NCBI RefSeq assembly: GCF_934190855.1
Contig: NZ_CAKPTN010000049.1
Coordinates: 1 to 11,170, forward strand
From: an uncultured Veillonella sp.
GTDB taxonomy: Bacteria; Bacillota; Negativicutes; Veillonellales; Veillonellaceae
DNA: 11,170 nucleotides
Direction: 5' to 3'
The position numbers and the translations under genes are program-made. Below the pieces are notes generated by a model. That model was given only the letters and a program-made list of their open reading frames with translations, did not search any database and was not told the origin of the DNA. Each line of letters starts with the position of its first letter. The stretch's first letter is position 1. Below are positions 5,548-11,170 of the stretch, one piece after another.

Positions 5548-6861
5548 TTATCCTACAAATTGTTGCCAGAATGGCATGTACACGTATTCTAGGAATGTCC
5601 ATACGAGCAAGCCCGCTACAGCACCAACAATGGCACCGTTGATACGAATCCAGCTGAGGTCGTCCTCTACCTTAGACTCGATGAAGTAAATAAACTTCTC
5701 ACTGCTAAGGCCACCAAGAACTTGGCGGATGATGGTTTCAATGAGGTCATAACCTTGCTCAAGGACGTAGATACCTATATCGTGTAATGTATTTTCAATG
5801 CGGTTTCTAAGGTCTTCAGATTGACCGTATACGGTCCATAATTCAAGGGCAATATTAACTAATACTTGAGCTGGTGTTTCCCCATTTTCATCCCCTACAA
5901 GCAATAATTCCTCTACATACGGGCATAAATGGTTTTCAATGACAGATTCCCAGTCTTGTTCTCGAATCCAACGTTCCCACGCTTCATCGAGAGCATTGCA
6001 AACCTCGCGATTATCTTCAATATTGCGAATCGGATCTACCCATTGACGAAGCCATGCAGTCCGTTCCGGACTATTTGGTCGCTTCCAGTTTTCAAGCATC
6101 GCATAGGCCTCTTGAACGATAGCCTGTGCTAACTCATGGTAGTTTACCACATCTGTTGCTTCAGACATAGAAATGAGAAAATCAGACCAGAAGCCTTTTC
6201 TCTTTTTCTTATGCGCCTCTTCTGCTACAACCGCGGTAAGCCATGTCACCATAGCCGGATGGTTGATACGTTCTTGAACTACGTTCAACACCTGTACAAC
6301 CATGCCTTCGTAGCGATTATGCTCACATAAGTCGAGCAGAACGTGTTTTAACACAGGCACGAGGGAATGTTTCTCTAGCAAACCGCGAATGCGTTTTGCC
6401 CCCCACTGTGCCCATTCTTCGCTGGTTTGAGATTTCCATAATAGATGCAAACCTTGGTGAATAACGAGACGAGCTGCCCGTTGCCCTTCCGGAGATAGCA
6501 AGAATTTTTCAAACAATGGAACAAATTGTACATTATTTAACAATACCTTACAACGATCCTTAGTAAGCATCTTTGTCTCAACGAGCTTGATAACACCGTT
6601 GATGAGACGATCTTTATTTCTTGGAATGAGTGCCGTATGGTATGGGAAACCTAATGGCTTACGGAACAAGGCAGTTACAGCAAACCAGTCGGCCACGCTG
6701 CCGATAAGGGCAGACTGCACAGCCCAATAGAGCGGCTGATACCAGCTTTCAGAACCAAAGAAAAATTGACCTACGAAAGCAAAACAGTACAATACAGCAG
6801 TCAAGCCAAGAATGCCGTTTGCGCGCTGCCGCAAGGTGAGGGATTTCAAATAGCGAATCAT
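5548..6861 (-). CDS. DUF445 family membrane protein (second of a tandem pair)
   Basis: The protein has 437 residues and belongs to the DUF445 family (Bacillus YheB and E. coli YjiN type), whose biochemical role is not established. The family signature GSVADWFAVTALFRKPLG is at 54-71, followed by PRNKDRL. Hydrophobic segments lie at about 17-35 and 43-63. A long, mostly helical soluble middle part follows. The C-terminal IRINGAIVGAVAGLL motif merges into a last membrane helix at about 408-427. Both ends thus lie at the membrane, with a large domain between. Its start ATGA overlaps the stop of the upstream paralogue by four bases, so the two are translationally coupled and may act as a complex. 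It shares a convergent terminator with the two-component operon. I know of no catalytic residues to point to. Confidence 0.88.
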   Translation of the reverse strand: MIRYLKSLTLRQRANGILGLTAVLYCFAFVGQFFFGSESWYQPLYWAVQSALIGSVADWFAVTALFRKPLGFPYHTALIPRNKDRLINGVIKLVETKMLTKDRCKVLLNNVQFVPLFEKFLLSPEGQRAARLVIHQGLHLLWKSQTSEEWAQWGAKRIRGLLEKHSLVPVLKHVLLDLCEHNRYEGMVVQVLNVVQERINHPAMVTWLTAVVAEEAHKKKRKGFWSDFLISMSEATDVVNYHELAQAIVQEAYAMLENWKRPNSPERTAWLRQWVDPIRNIEDNREVCNALDEAWERWIREQDWESVIENHLCPYVEELLLVGDENGETPAQVLVNIALELWTVYGQSEDLRNRIENTLHDIGIYVLEQGYDLIETIIRQVLGGLSSEKFIYFIESKVEDDLSWIRINGAIVGAVAGLLVWTFLEYVYMPFWQQFVG

Positions 6862-8096
6862 TTGAGCACCCCCTCTACAAAAATGGTCAATCCGTAGAAG
6901 ATGCCACCTAGGACAGCACCTACGAGGGAACCATTAATACGTACCATTTGGAGGTCGTAGTACATTTTACCGCGCACGATTTGGGTGATTTCGTCCGGTG
7001 AGTAACGAGATAATTCCTGACCAACCACCTTATCGATGAGTGGGTTCAATTTTTGTAACCACGGAATGCTACGCAACAAGAAGAAACGTTCAAAGGGACC
7101 TTGCTTCTCTGGGTTCAACAAGATTTCCGTACCGAGCACGTTAAAGCGGTCCATAACGATGTCCATGAGGCGATTCCAGTCTACTGTATCGCCATCGATG
7201 AGCTTGCCTTCCCATTCTTCGAGAACCATTTTAATCCATTGATCTTTATGTTCCTCGATGAAAGCTTGCCATTCTTTGTTTGTTTCCAAATTATTGAAGA
7301 ATCGAATGGCTTGGCCCCATACGTAGCGACCTAGAGCAGAATCGATAGACTCATTTTCCTTGAGGAACTGAACGGCCTTTTTCTGTACCGTTTCTACCAA
7401 TCGTTCTGGTGAAAGCCCGTCACCGCCAAAGGCAATGGCCAATTCGCGGAAGAAGGAATCCTTCGTATAGGTTTTCATAATGTCTAACATGACGCGGTAC
7501 AAATAAGGATATACCTGATTCGATGCAATAACACGCTGACATGTACGGTTGAAATACAACCAGAAAACACCTGCTGTTTGACGCTCTAACATACAGCGGC
7601 CAAACAAGATAACGAGAGGCGTCGCCTTCCAGTTGGTAACACCTTTATAAACAGCCTTATTGATTTCTTGACGCATGGGCTCAATATCCATATGGGATAA
7701 CACTTGATTACCTACACCGTACAAGATTTCTTTAATTTGGCCTTGCCCTACTTCACTCATGCCGTATTCAATGATACGGACCATAACTCGTTCTTTTTTG
7801 ATAGCATAATACATCTGTGGCACGCGCAATAACTCTTCACTGAGCATGGTGCGCCCCATTTGAATGAGCCGCTCCTTGCTGCGCGGTAAGATTGCAGTCT
7901 TAAACGGAATCCCCAAAGGCTTCGTAAAGAGTGCCGTTACCGCATACCAGTCTGCAAGACCGCCAATCATGGCCGCTCCAGATACGTGCATGATAAATGC
8001 CCAAAACGTATCCTGCCTTTGTGGATATGCAATTAAAAATATAATAGCCATGACAACCAACAGGGTGGTTGCCACTGGTTTAGTTTTCATCATCAC
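6858..8096 (-). CDS. DUF445 family membrane protein (first of a tandem pair)
   Basis: This 412-residue protein is a paralogue of the gene that follows. It has the signature GGLADWYAVTALFTKPLG at 45-62 and PRSKERL at 71-77. Hydrophobic segments lie at about 8-25 and 33-50, and VRINGSLVGAVLGGI leads into a C-terminal membrane helix at about 389-407. The overall plan matches the second copy, but the middle parts look strongly diverged, so the duplication seems old. The extreme start is a run of three in-frame candidates: GTG at 8096, ATG at 8093 and ATG at 8090. AGGA (8101-8104) is best spaced for the ATG at 8093, which gives 411 residues. The gene lies 101 bases downstream of the metallo-hydrolase on the same strand, with two hairpins but no U-run between, so readthrough is plausible. 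Function is unknown. Confidence 0.87.
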   Translation of the reverse strand: MMMKTKPVATTLLVVMAIIFLIAYPQRQDTFWAFIMHVSGAAMIGGLADWYAVTALFTKPLGIPFKTAILPRSKERLIQMGRTMLSEELLRVPQMYYAIKKERVMVRIIEYGMSEVGQGQIKEILYGVGNQVLSHMDIEPMRQEINKAVYKGVTNWKATPLVILFGRCMLERQTAGVFWLYFNRTCQRVIASNQVYPYLYRVMLDIMKTYTKDSFFRELAIAFGGDGLSPERLVETVQKKAVQFLKENESIDSALGRYVWGQAIRFFNNLETNKEWQAFIEEHKDQWIKMVLEEWEGKLIDGDTVDWNRLMDIVMDRFNVLGTEILLNPEKQGPFERFFLLRSIPWLQKLNPLIDKVVGQELSRYSPDEITQIVRGKMYYDLQMVRINGSLVGAVLGGIFYGLTIFVEGVLK

Positions 8097-8146
8097 TTGA
8101 TCCTAACTTACTGAATTACGTATATAGACTCTCCCCATATAACGTA

Positions 8147-8190
8147 GTGACCGCTGTGGTCACGGACCTTCACAAACTACAAACTGTGAA
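8147..8190 (-). repeat. Two adjacent hairpin-forming inverted repeats upstream of the DUF445 pair
   Basis: GTGACC (8147-8152) pairs with GGTCAC (8158-8163) around a five-base loop. TTCACA (8169-8174) pairs with TGTGAA (8185-8190) around ten bases, and this second stem can extend to eight pairs with one G-U in RNA. Neither is followed by a T-run on the minus strand, so they are not standard terminators. They could be operators, processing sites or transcript-stabilising hairpins between the hydrolase and DUF445 genes. Confidence 0.45.
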
Positions 8191-8197
8191 AGTAGAT

Positions 8198-8908
8198 TTA
8201 GAATGTGCATTCATCGCCATCTTTTTGAGGCGCCCAAATTGGCACATCTCCAAAGAGGGCTTTAAAATACACGGATGGAGACCAAAGTGGACCATTTAGA
8301 TGCATCGGAATAAAGGCCTTATTGACTTGTACGCGGCGCAAGAATTCAATGCTGCCCCACTCCATAGCGTCTTCCAGGCGATTATCCACAGGGAACATCG
8401 CTACATCTACGGTCAAGCCTTCTAACTCCTTAAACTCACGCCAAGCCATGCGCTTTGCATCTTCATTGTTCTCTGGTGTATCACCGAGCCAATGCCACCA
8501 GTTGAGGTCACCAGCGTGGAAAATAGAATCAGAGTCGATGTTAGCCGTATCTGTCTTTACATAGAAAGAACCGCCTTCATCGGTGCTGCCATACATATGA
8601 ATGCCTACATCATCTAAGGTGGCATCTTGGCCAGGGCGCATGGTAATACATTTCTTAACCTTGCCCTCTAATGGCACATCTTGATGGCAAATATAACGCG
8701 TTTGCGGACCATCAAACTCCGTAATAGACGGATTGAAGTGATCACCGTGAGTATGGCTCACGAAGAACCAAAGCTCACGGCCACGCTTAGCTAATTGCCA
8801 AACTATATTGTTAGGATCTTTATAATAATCAAACACATAGCAACGCTTACCATCATCTACGAGGAAGCCGCTATGAGCTAAAAAAGTAACATTTAACATT
8901 ATTATCAT
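8198..8908 (-). CDS. Metallo-beta-lactamase-fold hydrolase
   Basis: This is a 236-residue cytoplasmic protein of the MBL superfamily; no signal peptide is visible. The metal-binding signature SHTHGDH gives H52, H54, D56 and H57. Further expected ligands are H131 and D134 (FHAGDLNWW) and H203 (PMHLNGP). Fold and metal site are therefore intact, but the substrate cannot be deduced; relatives are often annotated simply as MBL-fold metallohydrolases. The first ATG (8908) lies only two bases after AGAGG. A second in-frame ATG at 8899 (Met4, start of MLNVTFLAHSG) lies eleven bases after it and matches where such proteins usually begin, so the product may be 233 residues. An extended -10 promoter lies just upstream. 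It may be co-transcribed with the two DUF445 genes downstream. Confidence 0.9.
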   Translation of the reverse strand: MIIMLNVTFLAHSGFLVDDGKRCYVFDYYKDPNNIVWQLAKRGRELWFFVSHTHGDHFNPSITEFDGPQTRYICHQDVPLEGKVKKCITMRPGQDATLDDVGIHMYGSTDEGGSFYVKTDTANIDSDSIFHAGDLNWWHWLGDTPENNEDAKRMAWREFKELEGLTVDVAMFPVDNRLEDAMEWGSIEFLRRVQVNKAFIPMHLNGPLWSPSVYFKALFGDVPIWAPQKDGDECTF

Positions 8909-8949
8909 TACCTCTAATTTATTGAGAATTTATATCATTCGTATTGTTT

Positions 8950-8958
8950 ATTATACCA
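8950..8958 (-). promoter_or_regulatory. Extended -10 promoter of the metallo-hydrolase gene
   Basis: On the minus strand TGGTATAAT (8958-8950) is a perfect TATAAT with the TGn extension. No good -35 lies 16-18 bases upstream, which is acceptable for extended -10 promoters. The start would be near 8943, giving a leader of about 35-44 bases. Confidence 0.6.
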
Positions 8959-8998
8959 TATTTTTATAAATACTTGGCATGAAAAGTACCGATACATT

Positions 8999-9020
8999 AA
9001 GATATATTGAAGATATATTA
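8999..9020. repeat. Tandem 11-base direct repeat
   Basis: AAGATATATTG (8999-9009) is followed at once by AAGATATATTA (9010-9020), ten of eleven bases identical. It lies about 40 bases upstream of the -10 of the metallo-hydrolase gene. One helical turn of spacing suits two bound regulator subunits, but the AT-rich context makes chance possible. Confidence 0.4.
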
Positions 9021-9054
9021 CAGTTGCTATTTAACAGTAAAGGGAAACAATCTT

Positions 9055-9102
9055 AATAAAAACAAGGACTATCCGTTATGACGATGATCATAGATAGTCC
9101 TT
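9055..9102 (-). terminator. Intrinsic terminator of the HxlR-family gene
   Basis: AAGGACTATC (9064-9073) and GATAGTCCTT (9093-9102) form a perfect 10-base stem. The loop contains a smaller stem (TATGA/TCATA). On the minus strand it is followed by GTTTTTATT, a good U-tract. It lies 24 bases past the stop of the regulator gene. Confidence 0.82.
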
Positions 9103-9125
9103 TTATACAGTTATAATCATTCGGT

Positions 9126-9482
9126 TTAGATACGACCAGAGGCTTTCATATAGTCAATATATTGGTTACCCCAAGTTTCAAGAGATGCGAGAACCATTTT
9201 AAAACCTGCCCCTACTTCCGTAAGGCTATATTCAACCTTTGGTGGAATAGTGCCATATACTTCTCGATGTACGAGACCGTCATCCTCGAGTTGGCGCAAA
9301 GCTCTTGTTAGTGTGGCTTGTGTAATGGGATGTAAACGACGTTCTAGCTCACGAAAGCGCACAGGACCTTCGGCTAATTCGTGCATGATCAATAACGACC
9401 ATTTGCCGGCTAATAACTTTTGACTCGTTGCAAAGGGACAGCGCCCCACTAGATCATGAACATTTACGAGTTGCTCTGCCAT
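9126..9482 (-). CDS. HxlR-family winged-helix transcriptional regulator with a single cysteine
   Basis: This is a 118-residue protein of typical HxlR length. The N-terminal CPFATSQKLLAGKW carries the conserved family cysteine (C15), which is the only cysteine in the protein. A winged helix-turn-helix follows, with the recognition region at about 51-71 (HPITQATLTRALRQLEDDGLV), a wing at about 72-87 with the PPKVEYSLT motif, and a C-terminal dimer helix. In known relatives such as YodB, HypR and QorR, the N-terminal cysteine senses quinones, diamide or hypochlorite. The gene is divergent from an NAD(P)-binding oxidoreductase, the same layout as E. coli ytfH-ytfG, so that gene is the likely target. 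AAGGAG (9490-9495) supports the start. That it is a redox-sensing repressor is inferred from family and context. Confidence 0.92.
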   Translation of the reverse strand: MAEQLVNVHDLVGRCPFATSQKLLAGKWSLLIMHELAEGPVRFRELERRLHPITQATLTRALRQLEDDGLVHREVYGTIPPKVEYSLTEVGAGFKMVLASLETWGNQYIDYMKASGRI

Positions 9483-9497
9483 GATAATTCTCCTTAT

Positions 9498-9507
9498 CTA
9501 TTAATAG
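9498..9507. promoter_or_regulatory. Palindrome in the regulator leader (possible autoregulatory operator)
   Basis: CTATTAATAG is a perfect 10-base palindrome between the predicted start of transcription and the ribosome binding site of the HxlR-family gene. A second imperfect element, TAGAT-N6-ATCTA (9549-9564), lies just upstream of the -35. Either could serve feedback control. Confidence 0.35.
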
Positions 9508-9518
9508 TTAGCGTAGAA

Positions 9519-9546
9519 ATTATATGTGTTTAACATAATATGTATA
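9519..9546 (-). promoter_or_regulatory. Candidate promoter of the HxlR-family gene
   Basis: On the minus strand TATACA (9546-9541, four of six) is followed after 16 bases by a perfect TATAAT (9524-9519). The start would be near 9512, giving a 30-base leader. Confidence 0.5.
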
Positions 9547-9620
9547 CCTAGATTAATATATCTATTTCACACTAAAGAATGTAATCCTTAATGTAGTTCA
9601 AATCATATCACATATTTTTA

Positions 9621-9636
9621 GAATTGCAAGCAATTC
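9621..9636. promoter_or_regulatory. Perfect palindrome in the divergent spacer (candidate operator)
   Basis: GAATTGC-AA-GCAATTC has two perfect seven-base arms and a two-base centre. It sits midway between the two divergent promoters, clear of both -10 and -35 elements. The size and symmetry fit a dimeric regulator; which one is unknown. Confidence 0.45.
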
Positions 9637-9699
9637 ATAGTATCTTTTTTGAGGGTACAAAACTTTTTGAAAAATTTTTATTCAGTAAATATCATAATT

Positions 9700-9723
9700 C
9701 TATCACTTTTGATAGTACCTATC
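9700..9723. promoter_or_regulatory. Overlapping CTATC/GATAG inverted repeats (candidate operator)
   Basis: CTATCA (9700-9705) pairs with TGATAG (9710-9715) across four bases. The same GATAG also pairs with CTATC (9719-9723) across three bases. Three alternating half-sites lie some 40-60 bases upstream of the -10 of the oxidoreductase gene, a usual place for regulator binding. Confidence 0.4.
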
Positions 9724-9734
9724 GCAAATAATTC

Positions 9735-9766
9735 TACTATTCAAAATATTTGCACATATATATAAT
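9735..9766 (+). promoter_or_regulatory. Candidate promoter of the NAD(P)-binding oxidoreductase gene
   Basis: A perfect TATAAT is at 9761-9766, but there is no good -35: the best is TATTCA at 17 bases or TTCAAA at 15. A near inverted repeat, TACTATT-CAA-AATATTT (9735-9751), covers the -35 position and partly resembles the TACT-N7-AGTA sites of the HxlR-family protein YodB. The predicted leader is about 128 bases. Confidence 0.45.
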
Positions 9767-9798
9767 GAGGTCATCAGCTGAACACAATAACAATTACA

Positions 9799-9813
9799 GA
9801 GTAAACTTTACTC
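9799..9813. promoter_or_regulatory. Perfect palindrome downstream of the promoter (candidate repressor site)
   Basis: GAGTAAA-C-TTTACTC is a perfect 7-1-7 palindrome about 25-40 bases after the predicted start of the oxidoreductase transcript, in a position suited to blocking elongation. It could also form a short RNA hairpin in the leader. Confidence 0.45.
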
Positions 9814-9900
9814 ACCAGTCTATGGATAAGAGTTTTGCTCAATCACATTTAAAGAACTATACTCTCAACAAAAGAGACTTTCACAAAAAGGAGAATTAAC

Positions 9901-10530
9901 ATGAACATTTTAGTAATCGGTGCAAATGGTAACGCAGGTCGTCGTATTGTAGAAAAAGCCCTCAAAGCGGGTCATCAAGTAACAGGCGTTGTTCGCCGCG
10001 AAGGTGCTATTGAAGGTATTCCAACTATCGTAAAAGACGCGTTGCAATTAACTAAACAAGAATTAACTCAATTTGACGTAGTAGTAAATGCTACAAGCGC
10101 TTTCACACCAGATACGTATCATTTACAAACAGATTTAACATTATTACTTGTGAAAGCATTGGCTAACACAAATACGCGCCTCATCGTTGTAGGTGGTGCA
10201 GGTAGCCTCTATGTAGACGAAGATCACACAGTACAATTGTATGACACTCCAGAATTCCCTGCAGACTTCTTAGGTCTTGCAAAAGCTCAAGGTAACGCTA
10301 TCGATATTTTGCGTAAATTCAGCAACGTAGACTGGACGTTCTTTAGCCCAGCACCAATCTTTGATGCAGAAGGCCCTGAATCTAATGACTATGTTATCGG
10401 CAACGAAACTGTCATCATGAATAAAGAAGGTCAACCATATATTTCCTACGAAACATATGCTCAAATCTTAGTGGATGAAATTAACAACCACAAATTTGGT
10501 CGTCAACGCTTTACTGCAGTACAAAACTAA
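9901..10530 (+). CDS. NAD(P)-binding NmrA-like oxidoreductase/epimerase-type protein
   Basis: This cytoplasmic protein of 209 residues is an atypical short-chain dehydrogenase of the NAD(P)H-binding (NmrA/YwnB-like) group. The nucleotide-binding loop GANGNAG (G7, G10, G13) follows the first strand MNILVI, and RR at 32-33 after the second strand suits NADP. RLIVVGGAGSLY (93-104) and LGLAKAQGNAIDILR (124-138) are typical family segments. The usual SDR tyrosine before K128 is absent, as is common in this group, so catalysis may differ or the protein may bind rather than reduce. AAGGAG (9888-9893) is well placed for the ATG. Its divergent HxlR-family neighbour suggests quinone or electrophile-inducible expression, as for E. 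coli ytfG (qorB), though this protein is shorter than QorB. The substrate is unknown. Confidence 0.88.
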   Translation: MNILVIGANGNAGRRIVEKALKAGHQVTGVVRREGAIEGIPTIVKDALQLTKQELTQFDVVVNATSAFTPDTYHLQTDLTLLLVKALANTNTRLIVVGGAGSLYVDEDHTVQLYDTPEFPADFLGLAKAQGNAIDILRKFSNVDWTFFSPAPIFDAEGPESNDYVIGNETVIMNKEGQPYISYETYAQILVDEINNHKFGRQRFTAVQN

Positions 10531-10598
10531 CAGCCTTTAACCAAAGCTATAACTCAGGCTCCCTATCGATGACCGTGTTTATATTTGAGAGTTAACGC

Positions 10599-10632
10599 AA
10601 AAAATGCTAGTTATTATAACTAGCGTTTTTTT
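10599..10632 (+). terminator. Bidirectional intrinsic terminator
   Basis: GCTAGTTA-TTA-TAACTAGC (10606-10624) is a perfect eight-base stem followed by G and seven Ts on the plus strand, and by A and six Ts on the minus strand. It lies about 75 bases after the oxidoreductase stop and about 65 bases past the stop of the convergent aldolase gene, so it can serve both. Confidence 0.88.
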
Positions 10633-10695
10633 GTATGAGATAATTGTTAGGTTTATATAAAGGATAGTATATGACTTTAATATATACTTATTTGG

Positions 10696-11170
10696 TTATT
10701 TACCAATACTGGATTTAAATGTAGCAAGTGCTGTATCAGCAGCTTGTACAAGGAATTGAGTATCTGCACCAAGGCCAAGGAAGCTCGCTCCAAGATCAGC
10801 AAAACGTTTCGCTTGTTCAGGAGTTAAAGCGATAGTACCTACTGGGACACCAAGCTCACGAATACGTTTAATTGCATATTCCATTGCCGCTTCTACCTCT
10901 GGATGGAAGATATTAAGGCCATGACCCATGTCTACAGCAAGATCGATTGGGCCAAGGAATACACCACCAATTCCTTCTACACTAGCAATCGCATCAAGGT
11001 TTTCAATACCTTTGCGACTTTCAATTTGAGGCAAAATACACATTTCATCATTGATGCGTTCTAGGTAGTCTGTAATACGTCCATAACGACCTGCACGAAC
11101 AGCACCAGCACCCATACCGCGATTACCGCGTGGAGCATAAGAAGCCCAGTACATAATTTGCTCTACTTCT
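10696..11170 (-). CDS. HpcH/HpaI-family aldolase (partial, N-terminus outside window)
   Basis: About 157 C-terminal codons are visible; the frame stays open through 11170, so the methionine at 11154 is internal, not the start. Members are class II, metal-dependent aldolases that cleave 2-keto-3-deoxy sugar acids or 4-hydroxy-2-oxo acids to pyruvate and an aldehyde (HpaI, GarL and RhmA types). Visible family features are [10 protein letters not shown], the metal-ligand glutamate in [11 protein letters not shown], and [10 protein letters not shown] with the second metal ligand aspartate. The loop [30 protein letters not shown] is also typical. The N-terminal catalytic histidine and arginine lie outside the window. 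The exact substrate and neighbours cannot be judged from here. Confidence 0.93.
   Translation of the reverse strand, partial: EVEQIMYWASYAPRGNRGMGAGAVRAGRYGRITDYLERINDEMCILPQIESRKGIENLDAIASVEGIGGVFLGPIDLAVDMGHGLNIFHPEVEAAMEYAIKRIRELGVPVGTIALTPEQAKRFADLGASFLGLGADTQFLVQAADTALATFKSSIGK

Noticed and set aside
8888..8908. Fur-like TGATAATAAT repeat at the start of the metallo-hydrolase gene.
   Set aside because: Only 11 of 15 positions fit the 7-1-7 box, and the string comes from the ATG-ATA-ATA-ATG start codons.
10696..11154. A complete aldolase gene starting at the ATG at 11154.
   Set aside because: The frame remains open to the window edge, and family members have a large N-terminal half with catalytic residues, so this is a truncated view of a longer gene.

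Overview
The window looks like a chromosomal segment of an anaerobic Negativicute, most probably a Veillonella or close relative. The reasons are the AT-rich intergenic DNA, strong AGGAGG-type ribosome binding sites, a fumarate reductase/succinate dehydrogenase with anaerobe-like features, and the overall style of the proteins. This genus call is inference; no marker gene such as rRNA is present.

Layout, left to right. (1) Positions 1-2549, minus strand: sdhA-sdhB, the flavoprotein and the (truncated at the window edge) iron-sulfur subunit of a succinate:quinone oxidoreductase/fumarate reductase. No membrane-anchor gene lies upstream of sdhA. (2) Positions 2550-3432: an 883-base AT-rich spacer with no convincing gene. 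It holds the sdhA promoter, an exact Fur-type 7-1-7 palindrome placed inside a minus-strand promoter, several perfect inverted repeats and the promoter region of the next operon. (3) Positions 3433-5500, plus strand: an OmpR/PhoB-family response regulator and an overlapping membrane histidine kinase, ending in a strong terminator. (4) Positions 5548-8908, minus strand: two tandem, overlapping DUF445 membrane proteins, and upstream of them a metallo-beta-lactamase-fold hydrolase. (5) Positions 9126-10530: a divergent pair made of an HxlR-type single-cysteine repressor and an NAD(P)-binding NmrA-like oxidoreductase, separated by 418 bases crowded with palindromes; this resembles known quinone/electrophile-sensing modules. 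(6) Positions 10696-11170, minus strand: the C-terminal part of an HpcH/HpaI-family aldolase running off the right edge.

The most notable observations concern the respiratory enzyme. The histidine that normally binds FAD covalently is alanine in SdhA. In SdhB a fourth cysteine sits at the exact position that would turn the usual [3Fe-4S] centre into a [4Fe-4S] centre. Both are read directly from the DNA, and together they suggest an enzyme working mainly as a menaquinol-linked fumarate reductase, which would fit a succinate/propionate fermenter. The Fur-type site upstream suggests that iron may influence this locus. The rest of the window is ordinary housekeeping and regulatory content with well-formed terminators. 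I see no CRISPR array, insertion sequence, phage gene, tRNA or rRNA.
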